From Novosphingobium sp. CECT 9465 (lineage in GTDB: Bacteria > Pseudomonadota > Alphaproteobacteria > Sphingomonadales > Sphingomonadaceae): DNA of 64,000 nucleotides. The position numbers and the translations under genes are program-made. Shown here one piece after another: positions 1-8,762 of this stretch. Each line of letters starts with the position of its first letter. Positions within the stretch are counted from its first letter, which is position 1. The stretch lies in assembly GCF_920987055.1 (NCBI RefSeq), contig NZ_CAKLBX010000001.1:2590501-2654500 (forward strand). The letters are read 5' to 3'. The notes beneath the pieces are model-generated. The model worked only from the letters and a program-made list of their open reading frames with translations. It made no database searches and was not told the origin of the DNA.

Positions 1-518
1 GGGCGGGCCGTCATCCCCGAAAGTTCGGCATTGACGCGGGCCTGCGCGACCGACTTCTTGGAAGCATCGACGTGTGTCACCGGACCGTAGTCGCTGAGCG
101 AGAGCGTTCCGACGCCGGTATAGCCGAACAGGTTGAGGGTCTGCGCGTCGGCTTTCCCTTCGAGCCGCGCAGCCATCCAGTCCCACACCGGCGCCATGTC
201 GGGGAAGAAGCCAAGATGACGGAACGGTGTGCACGAAGCCTGAAACCGAACATCGCCGCGGCCAAGCTCCCAGCCATCGCGCGGAACCGGACCATTGTAT
301 TGCCAGCGTCCGCCGCCGTCCTCGTCCGATCCGGGCACGAATTCGGCATCGGCCTGCCAATCAGGCAACATCGGACTCCACATCGCCTGCGGTTCGGGCC
401 GGATGAAACGATATTTCCCGTAACGCTCCAGCTTCCGGCCATTGCCCGAATCGAGCAGGGCGAAGTCTGCCCAGCCCTCGCCGACCATAAGCTTTGGCTG
501 GATGTCCAGTTCAGCCAT
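1..518 (-). CDS. Class I SAM-dependent methyltransferase, RlmI/COG1092-like (3' truncated by window edge)
   Basis: Reading from ATG at 518 gives about 172 residues with no stop before the window edge, so the C-terminus is missing. Residues 129-135 read NLFGYTG, the SAM-binding motif I typical of RlmI/YccW-like 23S rRNA cytosine methyltransferases, followed by the acidic motif II in THVDASKKSVAQARVN at about 148-163. The start overlaps the thrC stop by 8 nt (shared ATGGCTGA), so it is probably translationally coupled to thrC. The exact substrate cannot be told from this half of the protein; rRNA is the family-level inference. Confidence 0.8.
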   Translation of the reverse strand, partial: MAELDIQPKLMVGEGWADFALLDSGNGRKLERYGKYRFIRPEPQAMWSPMLPDWQADAEFVPGSDEDGGGRWQYNGPVPRDGWELGRGDVRFQASCTPFRHLGFFPDMAPVWDWMAARLEGKADAQTLNLFGYTGVGTLSLSDYGPVTHVDASKKSVAQARVNAELSGMTAR

Positions 519-1917
519 TGCGCATGGTCGCACGGTCGGCAACGTAGGCCGCGATTTCATCGTAGCTGCCCGACAGGTGGTCGCAGCGCTCTTCACGCTC
601 GAACAGGTCGCCCACGCGCGCGGGCAGGCCGGGGCGCAGGCCGGTGGCGCGCTCTACCGCATCGACGAACTTGGCCGGGTGTGCGGTTGCCAGAGTGACG
701 ATGGGCACGCCCGCCGGAATACCGTCGGCCACGCGCGCGGCATGGAGCGCGATGGCAGTGTGCGGATCGAGCACTTCGCCGCAAGCCTCGTAAGCCCAGC
801 GCATGGCGTTGGCCATGTCACCTGCGTCGGCGCGCTCGGAGGTAACCAGGGCGGCTGCCGATTCGCGCTGCGCGTTGGTCAGCTGGATCGCCCTGGTCGC
901 TTCAAACGTCCGCATCTGCCCGGCCAGCGCCGCACCATCGCGGCCGCAGCAATCGAACAGCAGGCGCTCGAAGTTGGATGACACCTGAATGTCCATCGAA
1001 GGCGCAGCGGTCGGCGTCACCGTGCTCGCCGAATAGTCGCCCGTCGAAAGCGCGCGGTGGAGGATGTCGTTGACGTTGGTGGCCACGATCAGGCGTTCGA
1101 TGGGCAGTCCCATCTTCGCCGCGACATATCCTGCGAACACATCGCCAAAGTTGCCCGTCGGCACCGAGAACGCGACCTTGCGGTCCGGCGCGCCGAGTTG
1201 CAGCGCGGCATAGAAGTAATAGACCACTTGCGCCATCAGCCGCGCCCAGTTGATCGAATTCACCGCAGCAATGCCGAAGCGCCCGGTCATCGCGGGATCG
1301 TTGAACATGCGCTTCACGGTCGCTTGCGCATCGTCAAAACTGCCGTCGATGGCGATATTGTGGACGTTGGGCGCGATCACCGTGGTCATCTGGCGGCGCT
1401 GCACATCGGACACGCGGCCATGCGGGTGGAGCATGAAGATATCGACCTTGGCCCGGCCCGCCACGGCATCGATTGCAGCCGAGCCGGTATCGCCCGATGT
1501 GGCGCCAACGATGGTCAGGTGGTCCTCGCCCTTGGCGAGGAACTCCTCGAACAGCAGGCCGAGCAATTGCAGCGCCACGTCCTTGAACGCCAGCGTGGGA
1601 CCGTGGAAAAGTTCGAGCACCCATTGCGTCTCGTCGAGCTGCTTGAGCGGGACGACTGCGGCATGCGCGAAGCGGCCATAAGCCTGTTCGCACAATTCCA
1701 GCAGGCGCTCCGGCGTCAGGCAGTCGCCAACGAACGGCTGCATGATCGTCTGCGCCAGTTGCGCATAGGGCAACCCGGCCATTGCGGCGATTTCGTCTGC
1801 GCTGAACTGCGGCCAGGTTTCGGGCACGTAAAGCCCGCCATCGGAGGCAAGACCTGCGAGCGTGACGCCCTGGAAATCGAGCGAGGGTGCCTGCCCTCTG
1901 GTGCTGACGTACTTCAT
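511..1917 (-). CDS. thrC: Threonine synthase
   Basis: The 468-residue protein has the usual length for the long bacterial/fungal class of threonine synthases, which convert O-phosphohomoserine to threonine with pyridoxal phosphate in the cytosol. The PLP lysine is K112 in GPTLAFKDVALQ, and GATSGDTGSAA near residues 138-148 is the glycine-rich cofactor phosphate loop. The N-terminus MKYVSTRGQAPSLDF is characteristic of the family. It lies downstream of the cytochrome oxidase cluster on the same strand, 94 nt after SURF1, and its stop overlaps the next methyltransferase start. Confidence 0.97.
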   Translation of the reverse strand: MKYVSTRGQAPSLDFQGVTLAGLASDGGLYVPETWPQFSADEIAAMAGLPYAQLAQTIMQPFVGDCLTPERLLELCEQAYGRFAHAAVVPLKQLDETQWVLELFHGPTLAFKDVALQLLGLLFEEFLAKGEDHLTIVGATSGDTGSAAIDAVAGRAKVDIFMLHPHGRVSDVQRRQMTTVIAPNVHNIAIDGSFDDAQATVKRMFNDPAMTGRFGIAAVNSINWARLMAQVVYYFYAALQLGAPDRKVAFSVPTGNFGDVFAGYVAAKMGLPIERLIVATNVNDILHRALSTGDYSASTVTPTAAPSMDIQVSSNFERLLFDCCGRDGAALAGQMRTFEATRAIQLTNAQRESAAALVTSERADAGDMANAMRWAYEACGEVLDPHTAIALHAARVADGIPAGVPIVTLATAHPAKFVDAVERATGLRPGLPARVGDLFEREERCDHLSGSYDEIAAYVADRATMRNG

Positions 1918-2011
1918 GGGATTGGCCGGTTAGCGGGCACGGGGCTGCGTGGCAAGGATTCTGGCATTGCCTGCGCCGCCCCATGACAGGGCGGTGACAG
2001 GGCGGTGCCTG

Positions 2012-2578
2012 TCAGCGCTCCTGCCAACGCTTCCGCAAAGCGATCGCATAGATCACCAATGCCACGCCCGCGAAGAAGAACCACTGCACCGCATAAGCCA
2101 GATGATTGTTCGGAATGTCCTTGGGATCAGGTCGCGCGCTGGCGGCAAGGCCCGCAAGCGGCGGATCGGCGATCAGCTTCGGACCGGGCGCGATCCAGCC
2201 ACTGACGCGGCCACCACTCCACGGTACGATGGCGGGAGACTGTGCCAGACCGAGCACGACCTCGACACTGGCACCACCGGCGGTGCGGCAAGTCACGATC
2301 TGGGCAATCCCCGCATCGCCGTTCGCATTGCGGCCCGAACGCGAAGTGGGATTCGCGCTCGACAGGCAATCGACTGTCGAGCGACGAAAGAGCGCGGCAT
2401 CGACATCGTCTGGCGCAGCAGGAAAAGGCATTTCCGCCGATGACGCCTGTGCCGCGTTATAGCGCGCCAGCATCGCCTCCTTCTCGTGCAGGCGATCAAG
2501 CTGCCACAAGCCAAGGCGAATCATCACGCCCACCGCGATAAGCACGACGATCGTGGGCAGGATCGGCAGGCGGCGCAT
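2012..2578 (-). CDS. SURF1 family cytochrome oxidase biogenesis protein
   Basis: A 188-residue inner-membrane protein with one transmembrane segment at each end (about residues 8-23 and 157-178) and a soluble domain between, the SURF1 topology. The motif GLWQLDRLHEKEAML after the first membrane segment is typical of the family, as is the C-terminal NNHLAYAVQWFFFAG stretch. Family members assist heme a insertion into CtaD. It is the last oxidase-related gene of the minus-strand cluster; its start abuts the stop of the DUF983 gene (1-nt overlap). It is shorter than many SURF1 proteins but the conserved ends are intact. Confidence 0.9.
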   Translation of the reverse strand: MRRLPILPTIVVLIAVGVMIRLGLWQLDRLHEKEAMLARYNAAQASSAEMPFPAAPDDVDAALFRRSTVDCLSSANPTSRSGRNANGDAGIAQIVTCRTAGGASVEVVLGLAQSPAIVPWSGGRVSGWIAPGPKLIADPPLAGLAASARPDPKDIPNNHLAYAVQWFFFAGVALVIYAIALRKRWQER

Positions 2579-2949
2579 TACAACAATCCCTCATTTTCGA
2601 GTCGTGCGCGTAACACTACCGCCTTGGCGAAGCGCAGCGCACCAATCACGGCAAGCGGTACAACCAAGGCCCACAGCGGGACCAGAACCCACACCGGCAG
2701 CTTCACCGCCTCGTCAAGCTTGAGCGCAGCGAGGACGAGCAGAATCGTGACGGGCAGGACGACGAGGTAGAGGCCCCTGCCCCCAGGTTCAAAGCGCGAA
2801 AGATCAAGTCCGCAGGCGTCGCACCTCGCCGCCAGATTCGCCGGGCTGTCCCACAGGCCCTTGGAACCGCAGCGCGGGCACAAACCGAAAAGGGCAGCCT
2901 GGGTAATCCCCGGCTGCCCCTTCGTGTTCTGGCCGTTGCCAGACGACAT
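2578..2949 (-). CDS. DUF983 family membrane protein
   Basis: From ATG at 2949 the product is 123 residues. The N-terminal half has a zinc-ribbon-like CPRCGSKGLW...CDACGLD pair of CxxC motifs, then two hydrophobic segments (about residues 56-75 and 80-105). I chose this start over one 10 codons upstream because it overlaps the coxC stop by a single base (TGATG), the usual coupling here. DUF983 genes often sit next to ctaE in alphaproteobacteria; a role in oxidase assembly is inferred from context only. A second DUF983 gene lies at 45743-46168. Confidence 0.85.
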   Translation of the reverse strand: MSSGNGQNTKGQPGITQAALFGLCPRCGSKGLWDSPANLAARCDACGLDLSRFEPGGRGLYLVVLPVTILLVLAALKLDEAVKLPVWVLVPLWALVVPLAVIGALRFAKAVVLRARLENEGLL

Positions 2950-3770
2950 CAGTGAGTCGGATAGCCCCAGCTGCCCCACACATAGATGGCGACAAACAGG
3001 AACAGCCAGACCACGTCAACGAAGTGCCAGTACCACGCCGCCGCTTCGAAGCCGAAGTGCTGGCGCGGAGTGAAGTGGCCCTTGTAGGCGCGGATCAGGC
3101 AGACGATCAGGAAGATCGTGCCGACGATCACGTGGAAACCATGGAACCCGGTTGCCATGTAGAACGACGAGCCGAAGGTGTTGGTGCCGAACGCGAACGG
3201 TGCGGCCGAATATTCATAGGCCTGGATAGCCGAGAAGATCAGGCCGAGGATGATCGTTGCCCACAGCCCTTTCTTGAGGCCATCGCGATCACCATGGATC
3301 AGCGCGTGGTGCGCCCAGGTGAGCGTAGTGCCAGAGCACAGCAGGATCAGCGTATTGAGCAGCGGCAGATCGAACGGGTCCATGACCGCTTCGATCGCCT
3401 TTGGCGGCCATTGACCGGCAACGGCTTCGGCCATTTCCGAAGGGAACAGCGAGAAATCGAAGAAAGCCCAGAACCAGCCGACGAAGAACATCACTTCCGA
3501 AGCGATGAACAGGATCATGCCGTAGCGCTGGTGAAGCTGCACGACTGGCGTGTGATCGCCGGCATGCGCTTCCTTGATGACCTTGCCCCACCACGAGAAG
3601 AACGTGACGATGACGCCCAGCAGGCCGAGCATGAAGGTGGCGGTGCCGCCAGCCATCTCGTGCATCCAGAAGACGCCGCCAGTGGCCATGATCAGCGCCG
3701 ACATCGCACCGATGAACGGCCAGATGTCAGGCGGCAGAATGTGATAATCGTGGTTCTTAGCGCCGGCCAT
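2949..3770 (-). CDS. ctaE: Cytochrome c oxidase subunit III
   Basis: The 273-residue product beginning MAGAKNHDYHILPP has seven hydrophobic segments and subunit III signatures: the WPFIGAMSALIMATGG first helix, FWAFFDFSLFPSE, and the C-terminal HFVDVVWLFLFVAIYVWG. Subunit III stabilises the CtaC/CtaD core and binds lipid; it carries no metal. I chose ATG at 3770 over one 11 codons upstream because a G-rich stretch precedes it and the family N-terminus begins here. It is separated by 81 nt from ctaG and overlaps the DUF983 start. Confidence 0.96.
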   Translation of the reverse strand: MAGAKNHDYHILPPDIWPFIGAMSALIMATGGVFWMHEMAGGTATFMLGLLGVIVTFFSWWGKVIKEAHAGDHTPVVQLHQRYGMILFIASEVMFFVGWFWAFFDFSLFPSEMAEAVAGQWPPKAIEAVMDPFDLPLLNTLILLCSGTTLTWAHHALIHGDRDGLKKGLWATIILGLIFSAIQAYEYSAAPFAFGTNTFGSSFYMATGFHGFHVIVGTIFLIVCLIRAYKGHFTPRQHFGFEAAAWYWHFVDVVWLFLFVAIYVWGSWGYPTH

Positions 3771-3797
3771 GATCGTCGAAATCCCCCAGTCAAATCT

Positions 3798-3813
3798 GGT
3801 CATATACGCGTGG
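3798..3813 (-). promoter_or_regulatory. TATACGCG motif upstream of ctaE
   Basis: On the minus strand CGCGTATATG lies about 30 nt before the ctaE start. The same CGCGTATA core precedes ctaB (5581-5588) and coxB (8592-8599). It could be a -10 region or an operator shared by the oxidase genes; no good -35 is visible here. Confidence 0.3.
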
Positions 3814-3851
3814 TCCGGGCGTGGCGCCCGAAACGCAATTCAAAATGGCCT

Positions 3852-4481
3852 TTATCGCCGCGTTTGCGCGCGGTCCAGAGGCTTTTCCATCGGTTGTGCA
3901 ATGGGCTTCTGCGTGGCCGCAGCAGCGCTCTCGGCAGTTTCGGTGAAGGTGTAGCTCAGCGTGATCTCTTCGATGTTGCGCGCGGCAGGATCATCGAGAA
4001 TCGCCGGGTCCACATAATAGATCACCGGCATGCGCACATCCTGCCCCGCCTTGAGCGTCTGTTCGGTAAAGCAGAAGCACTGGATCTTGTTGAAATACTT
4101 GCCAGCCTGTTCAGGCGAGACGTTGAACATGGCCGTCCCGGTGATCGGGCGGCCGGAAAGATTGCGCGCGCGATAGGTCGCGATCTTGCGCTCCCCCAAC
4201 CTCAGGTCCTGCTTGATCTGTTCAGGCTTGAATTCCCATGGCAGCATCTTTGCAACATTGGCATCGAAACGCACGGTGATGATCTTGCCCGCAACCTTCA
4301 CGCCTGCGGCGGTGGCTGAATCTGCGCGCTGGGTCGTGCCACCATACCCCGTCACCTGGCAAAACAGGCGATAAAGCGGCACCGAGGCATAACCCAGACC
4401 CAGCATGGCCACCGCGCCCGCTGCCGCCAGCAGGCCGACTCTGCGATTTTTGCGAGGATCAGCGATGACGCGTGAGGCCAT
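3852..4481 (-). CDS. ctaG: Cytochrome c oxidase assembly protein CtaG/Cox11
   Basis: A 209-residue protein with one N-terminal transmembrane anchor (about residues 16-36) and a periplasmic domain holding the copper-binding QCFCFTEQTL motif near residue 135, the defining CFCF of Cox11. Family members deliver copper to the CuB site of subunit I. The stretch MPVIYYVDPAI follows, also conserved. The start lies 2 nt from the stop of the small CoxF-like gene, within the oxidase operon. The C-terminal 25 residues are variable and basic. Confidence 0.95.
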   Translation of the reverse strand: MASRVIADPRKNRRVGLLAAAGAVAMLGLGYASVPLYRLFCQVTGYGGTTQRADSATAAGVKVAGKIITVRFDANVAKMLPWEFKPEQIKQDLRLGERKIATYRARNLSGRPITGTAMFNVSPEQAGKYFNKIQCFCFTEQTLKAGQDVRMPVIYYVDPAILDDPAARNIEEITLSYTFTETAESAAAATQKPIAQPMEKPLDRAQTRR

Positions 4482-4482
4482 G

Positions 4483-4653
4483 TCAGTTGGCTCCGCCTGC
4501 TTGCCCGGCGATCTTCACGATCGAGATGGCAAAGAACAGCACAGCAAGCGACAACAGCACGATGCCCAGCACCTTGTTGCGGCTACGCTGGCGCTTGCGA
4601 TAGAGTTCGGTCTGCTCGCGGTCCATGGGCACCAACTTTTGCGGTTCGGTCAT
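4483..4653 (-). CDS. Small single-pass membrane protein, CoxF-like
   Basis: A 56-codon reading frame between ctaB and ctaG, starting [17 protein letters not shown] and ending GGAN. It has a charged N-terminus, an RKRQRSRNK basic cluster at about 18-26, and one membrane helix (VLGIVLLSLAVLFFAISIV). The start overlaps the ctaB stop by one base and the stop precedes the ctaG start by one base, so the spacing itself argues that it is coding. Small CoxF proteins occupy the same place in other alphaproteobacterial oxidase operons; function is unknown beyond association with assembly. Confidence 0.85.
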   Translation of the reverse strand: MTEPQKLVPMDREQTELYRKRQRSRNKVLGIVLLSLAVLFFAISIVKIAGQAGGAN

Positions 4654-5567
4654 CACAGCCAGCCTTGCACCATGGCAAGCCGATCAGCGACCAGCATGCC
4701 GAAGAGAACGAAGAGATAAAGTATCGAGTAACCGAACAGCCGCTTTTCCGGCAGCATTCCGTCACCCGGCACCGAGCGCCGTACCCCGACCTTGATCGAG
4801 AGCGCGACGAACACCAGCCCCAATACCAGCGCCGACCAACCGTAGATCGCGCCTGCCCCGCCGATCCACCACGGCACCAGCGTCAGCGGCAACAGCAGCA
4901 GCGCATAGGCCATGATCTGGCGACGTGTCGAACGCTCTCCAGCGACCACCGGCATCATCGGAATGCCGACTTTGGCGTAATCGGTCTGGACGAACAGCGC
5001 GAGTGCCCAGAAGTGCGGCGGCGTCCACATGAAGATGATCGCGAACAGCAACACAGGCATCAGCGTAATGTCGCCGGTTACCGCAACCCAGCCGATCAGC
5101 GGCGGAAATGCGCCTGCCCCGCCACCGATCACGATGTTCTGCGGGGTGCGTGGCTTGAGCCAGACGGTATATATCCACGCATAATAAAAGATCGAGATCG
5201 CGAGGATGGTCGCAGCCAGCCAGCCGACGCCGAGACCCATCGTGAACACCGAGCCGCCAGCAAGCGCAAAACCGAAGTCGCGCGCCGATGTGCGGTCCAT
5301 GCGGCCCGCAGGCAGCGGACGCCCGGCCGTGCGCTTCATACCGGCGTCGATATCGGCTTCCCACCACTGGTTGAGCGCAGCAGCGCCACCAGCGCCCACG
5401 GCGATGCACAGGATCGCGGTGAAAGCGATGACCGGATGGATCGTTCCCGGCGCGGCAAGCAGCCCGCACAGCCCGGTGAAGATCACCAGCGACATGACGC
5501 GCGGCTTGGTCAGCGCGAAGAAATCGCGCCAGTCGGCAGGGAGCGGAAGGGTTTGGCCTGAGTCCAT
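4653..5567 (-). CDS. ctaB: Protoheme IX farnesyltransferase (heme O synthase)
   Basis: A 304-residue polytopic UbiA-family prenyltransferase. The first aspartate-rich motif is [15 protein letters not shown] near residues 67-81, with GRPLPAG following, and the second conserved loop includes [13 protein letters not shown]. It transfers a farnesyl group to heme b to make heme O, precursor of heme A for the aa3 oxidase encoded around it. The start is only about 11 nt downstream of a TATAGG element, so the transcript could be nearly leaderless. Heme A synthase (ctaA) is not in this window. Confidence 0.97.
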   Translation of the reverse strand: MDSGQTLPLPADWRDFFALTKPRVMSLVIFTGLCGLLAAPGTIHPVIAFTAILCIAVGAGGAAALNQWWEADIDAGMKRTAGRPLPAGRMDRTSARDFGFALAGGSVFTMGLGVGWLAATILAISIFYYAWIYTVWLKPRTPQNIVIGGGAGAFPPLIGWVAVTGDITLMPVLLFAIIFMWTPPHFWALALFVQTDYAKVGIPMMPVVAGERSTRRQIMAYALLLLPLTLVPWWIGGAGAIYGWSALVLGLVFVALSIKVGVRRSVPGDGMLPEKRLFGYSILYLFVLFGMLVADRLAMVQGWL

Positions 5568-5576
5568 GATTGGCCG

Positions 5577-5590
5577 GGCCTATACGCGCG
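5577..5590 (-). promoter_or_regulatory. Promoter-like motif upstream of ctaB, shared with coxB
   Basis: The 14-mer GGCCTATACGCGCG (plus strand) occurs here and again at 8588-8601 before coxB; the flanking GATTGG is also shared. On the minus strand this gives TATAGG as a candidate -10, 11 nt before the ctaB ATG. No convincing -35 is visible here, unlike at coxB. Confidence 0.4.
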
Positions 5591-5681
5591 CTTGATGCAC
5601 TAGGGAAGCGAAACGGGACGAGTGGTGGGCACTGACGAGAAACCTGTGCCTGCGGACGGGGTTCTGCGCTGCTGACCAATG

Positions 5682-5715
5682 AAAAAGGCCTCCGGGTTTC
5701 CCCGGAGGCCTTTTT
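5682..5715 (-). terminator. Rho-independent terminator after coxA
   Basis: A perfect 10-bp stem (GGCCTCCGGG / CCCGGAGGCC) with a 4-nt loop, flanked by five A and five T, lies 18 nt after the coxA stop. It can act in both directions; the coxA operon on the minus strand is the obvious user. It separates coxB-coxA from the ctaB-led genes. Confidence 0.9.
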
Positions 5716-5732
5716 CTGTCCGTCGGTCAGGC

Positions 5733-7424
5733 TCAGTGTGCGTGAGCGGTGTCGTCGATGACGGGAAGCGTTTCGAACTGGTGGAACGGCGGCGGCGAGG
5801 ACAGCGTCCACTCCAGCGTCGTCGCGCCTTCGCCCCAGTAATTGCCGGGCACCTTCTTGCCGGCAAGGAATGCGTAGGCGATGTTCACGAAGAAGATGCC
5901 GACCGATGCAGCCATGATGACATAGCCGAACGAAGCGATCTCGTTCCAGTAGGCATAGGCCTGAGCATAGTCGGGATAGCGACGCGGCATGCCCTGAACG
6001 CCGAGGAAGTGCATCGGGAAGAAGATCAGGTTCACGCCGACGAAGAACACCCAGAACTGCAGGTGGCTGAGGAACTCGCTGTGCATGCGGCCGCTCATCT
6101 TCGGGAACCAGTAGAAGAATCCGGCGAAGAGCGAGGTGACCGCACCCAGCGACAGCACATAATGGAAGTGGGCAACCACGTAGTAGGTGTCATGCAAGTT
6201 GTCGTCCACGCCGCCATTGGCGAGCACGACGCCGGTCACCCCACCGACCGTGAACAGGAAGATGAAGCCCATCGCCCAGACCATCGGTGATTTGAATTCG
6301 AGGCTCCCGCCCCACATCGTCGCGATCCACGAGAAGATCTTGATGCCGGTCGGCACCGCGATCACCATGGTTGCAGCGGTGAAGTACATCTTCGTGTTAA
6401 CATCGAGACCGGTGGTGTACATGTGGTGTGCCCACACGATGAACCCGACCACGCCGATGGCAACCATCGCGTAGGCCATGCCGAGGTAGCCGAACACCGG
6501 CTTCTTCGAGAAGGTCGAGATGATCTGGCTGATGATGCCGAAGCCCGGCAGGATCATGATGTACACTTCGGGGTGGCCGAAGAACCAGAACAGGTGCTGG
6601 TACAGGACGGGATCGCCGCCACCGGCGGGATCGAAGAAGGTCGTGCCGAAGTTGCGATCGGTCAGCAGCATGGTGATGGCAGCGGCCAGAACCGGCAGTG
6701 CCAGCAGCAGCAGGAACGCGGTGACCAGCACCGACCACACGAACAGCGGCATCTTGTGCAGGGTCATCCCCGGCGCGCGCATGTTGAGGATCGTGGTGAT
6801 AAAGTTGACCGCGCCCAGGATCGACCCAGCGCCCGAAAGGTGCAGCGAGAAGATCGCGAAATCGACCGCAGGACCGACCGAGCCCGAAGTGGAGAGCGGT
6901 GCATATACGGTCCAGCCCGTGCCAGCGCCCTGCCCGGTGCCGCCCGGCATGAAGGCCGAGAACATCAGCGAACAGAAGCCGACAAAGGTCAGCCAGAACG
7001 AGACGTTGTTCATGCGCGGGAAGGCCATGTCCGGCGCGCCGATCATGATCGGAACGAACCAGTTGCCAAAGCCGCCGATGATCGCGGGCATGACCATGAA
7101 GAACACCATGATCAGGCCGTGCGCGGTGATCAGCACGTTCCAGAGGTGGAGTTGCTGGTCGAAACTGGGATTGGCCGTGCCGAGCAGTTCGGCGAAGTAG
7201 CCGAGAAACTGGATACCGGGCTGCGCCAGTTCTGCGCGCATCATGCCGGATACCGCACCACCGATGACCCCTGCGAAAATCGCAAAGATCAGGTACAGTG
7301 TGCCGATGTCCTTGTGGTTGGTGGACATGAACCAGCGGGCAAAGAAACCCGGCTTGTGATCATGATCGTGGTCGTGCGCGTGATCGTGCGCATCGAAACC
7401 TTCGTTTGCGGGGATACTGGCCAT
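5733..7424 (-). CDS. ctaD: Cytochrome c oxidase subunit I (aa3 type)
   Basis: The 563-residue protein has twelve membrane helices and the subunit I signatures: [13 protein letters not shown] with the CuB histidine and cross-linked tyrosine, the K-channel helix [23 protein letters not shown] region, and [14 protein letters not shown] with both heme-ligand histidines. It is the catalytic proton-pumping subunit. The N-terminal 25 residues contain an unusual run alternating His and Asp (about residues 13-23). ATG at 7424 is preferred over a TTG three codons upstream because AAGG lies at suitable distance. It follows coxB by 30 nt. Confidence 0.98.
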   Translation of the reverse strand: MASIPANEGFDAHDHAHDHDHDHKPGFFARWFMSTNHKDIGTLYLIFAIFAGVIGGAVSGMMRAELAQPGIQFLGYFAELLGTANPSFDQQLHLWNVLITAHGLIMVFFMVMPAIIGGFGNWFVPIMIGAPDMAFPRMNNVSFWLTFVGFCSLMFSAFMPGGTGQGAGTGWTVYAPLSTSGSVGPAVDFAIFSLHLSGAGSILGAVNFITTILNMRAPGMTLHKMPLFVWSVLVTAFLLLLALPVLAAAITMLLTDRNFGTTFFDPAGGGDPVLYQHLFWFFGHPEVYIMILPGFGIISQIISTFSKKPVFGYLGMAYAMVAIGVVGFIVWAHHMYTTGLDVNTKMYFTAATMVIAVPTGIKIFSWIATMWGGSLEFKSPMVWAMGFIFLFTVGGVTGVVLANGGVDDNLHDTYYVVAHFHYVLSLGAVTSLFAGFFYWFPKMSGRMHSEFLSHLQFWVFFVGVNLIFFPMHFLGVQGMPRRYPDYAQAYAYWNEIASFGYVIMAASVGIFFVNIAYAFLAGKKVPGNYWGEGATTLEWTLSSPPPFHQFETLPVIDDTAHAH

Positions 7425-7454
7425 GTCGGTCAAACCTTGTCCATGAACTTCGCG

Positions 7455-8495
7455 TCAGGCGGCCGGCGCCGAAGCGCTGGCAGCAGGGGCCTCTGCCGCA
7501 GCAGGAACCACGGCGGGGGCGGCAGCCGGAGCAGGCTCTGCCGCCGGACCGACGGTGCCGCCGGGCTGGGTCTTCACCCAGGCTTCAAACTTGTCGCGCG
7601 GCAGGGCTTCGACCGCGATCGGCATATAGCCGTGGCGAACGCCGCACAGTTCCGAGCACTGTCCGTAGTAGAGACCCGGTTCCTTGACCATCAGCACCTT
7701 TTCATTGATGCGACCGGGCACGGCGTCGAGCTTGAACCACAGCGACGGAACAGCAAACGAGTGAATCACGTCTGCGCCGATGGTCTGGATGCGAACAGGC
7801 TCACCAGCCGGAATGACCATGCGATTGTCGACAGCCAACTGTGCAGGTTCGCCGATCTTGATCGCTTCTTCATCGGGAAGCATGTTCGATACGACTTCGA
7901 AGCCGCCGTTGTCGGGATAGGTATAACCCCAGTACCACTGATAGCCGGTCACCTTGACGGTCACCGCACCCTTGGGCGCCGGATCATACTGATGCGCGAG
8001 CAGGCGGATCGATGGCACAGCGATGACCACGAGGATCAGTACCGGAACCAGCGTCCAGACCACTTCGATCAGGGTGTTGTGGCTGGTCTTCGAAGCAACC
8101 GGGTTGGCGCGCTTGTTGAACTTGGCCATCACGACCAGCAGGAGCAGCAGGACGAGGACCGAGATCGCGACGATCACCGGCATGAGCAGGTAGTCATGCA
8201 TCCACAGGGCTTCTTCGCCGGTTGCGGAATACTGGTCCTGGAAAGTCCAGCCCTTGTCTACCGGCTGGCCTTTGCCAGGTGTCGGCTTCATGGGAACGTA
8301 GGACCCTGCATCGGCCGGTGCGACAGCCGCAGCAACGGCAGGTGCCGCCGAGTCGGATGCAGCAGCCACAGGCGCAGCAGCGTCTGGCGCGACGGGTGCA
8401 GCGGCCAAGGCCTGCGTTCCGAACGTCAGTGCGGCGGCAACGCCAAGGGTCCTGATTGCTTTGCCCATGGTGCGGGCGGTATCGGCAAGACTCAT
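7455..8495 (-). CDS. ctaC: Cytochrome c oxidase subunit II
   Basis: A 346-residue precursor with a signal peptide ending near ALAAA (residue ~32), two membrane helices (about 95-115 and 140-160) and a periplasmic cupredoxin domain. The CuA ligands lie in VIHSFAVPSLW and QCSELCGVRHGYMPI. It accepts electrons from cytochrome c. Both ends carry Ala/Pro-rich low-complexity tails (about residues 33-70 and 310-346), longer than in most family members and without a C-terminal cytochrome c domain. Confidence 0.97.
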   Translation of the reverse strand: MSLADTARTMGKAIRTLGVAAALTFGTQALAAAPVAPDAAAPVAAASDSAAPAVAAAVAPADAGSYVPMKPTPGKGQPVDKGWTFQDQYSATGEEALWMHDYLLMPVIVAISVLVLLLLLVVMAKFNKRANPVASKTSHNTLIEVVWTLVPVLILVVIAVPSIRLLAHQYDPAPKGAVTVKVTGYQWYWGYTYPDNGGFEVVSNMLPDEEAIKIGEPAQLAVDNRMVIPAGEPVRIQTIGADVIHSFAVPSLWFKLDAVPGRINEKVLMVKEPGLYYGQCSELCGVRHGYMPIAVEALPRDKFEAWVKTQPGGTVGPAAEPAPAAAPAVVPAAAEAPAASASAPAA

Positions 8496-8589
8496 CGTCT
8501 AAGTTTCCGCTTTTCCCTGTTTGCGAGCGCGATTGCGCTGCATCAAGGAGGCGCTCGCGCACCTCCTCTAAGTCCCTCGATTGGACCGG

Positions 8590-8618
8590 CCTATACGCGC
8601 GGTTCTGCCAAGCCTCAA
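8590..8618 (-). promoter_or_regulatory. Predicted promoter of the coxB-coxA operon
   Basis: On the minus strand TTGAGG (8618-8613) and TATAGG (8595-8590) are separated by exactly 17 nt, a good housekeeping-sigma arrangement, about 95 nt before the coxB start. The TATAGG sits inside the 14-mer also found before ctaB. The leader of roughly 85-90 nt holds no ORF that I can support. Confidence 0.5.
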
Positions 8619-8762
8619 GCGGCTGGTCGCATATTTTTCGCAGGCGCGGCACACCCATTCGGGCAGTGCCGGAGACGTCGGCCTTCATATCGTTCGAAAA
8701 CAGTTGCCGCGCGGGCGCGCAAGCGCCATTTGCGCAAGTCCCATCCGACCGTCAGGTGACCG

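Noticed and set aside
1918..2011. A leader or riboswitch before thrC
   Set aside because: The 94-nt gap shows no convincing leader peptide with Thr codons, no attenuator and no known riboswitch pattern.
6423..8759. A 778-codon open frame on the plus strand across coxA and coxB
   Set aside because: It is antisense to two well-conserved oxidase genes, has Arg/His/Asp-rich composition typical of a high-GC shadow frame, and shows no recognisable domain.
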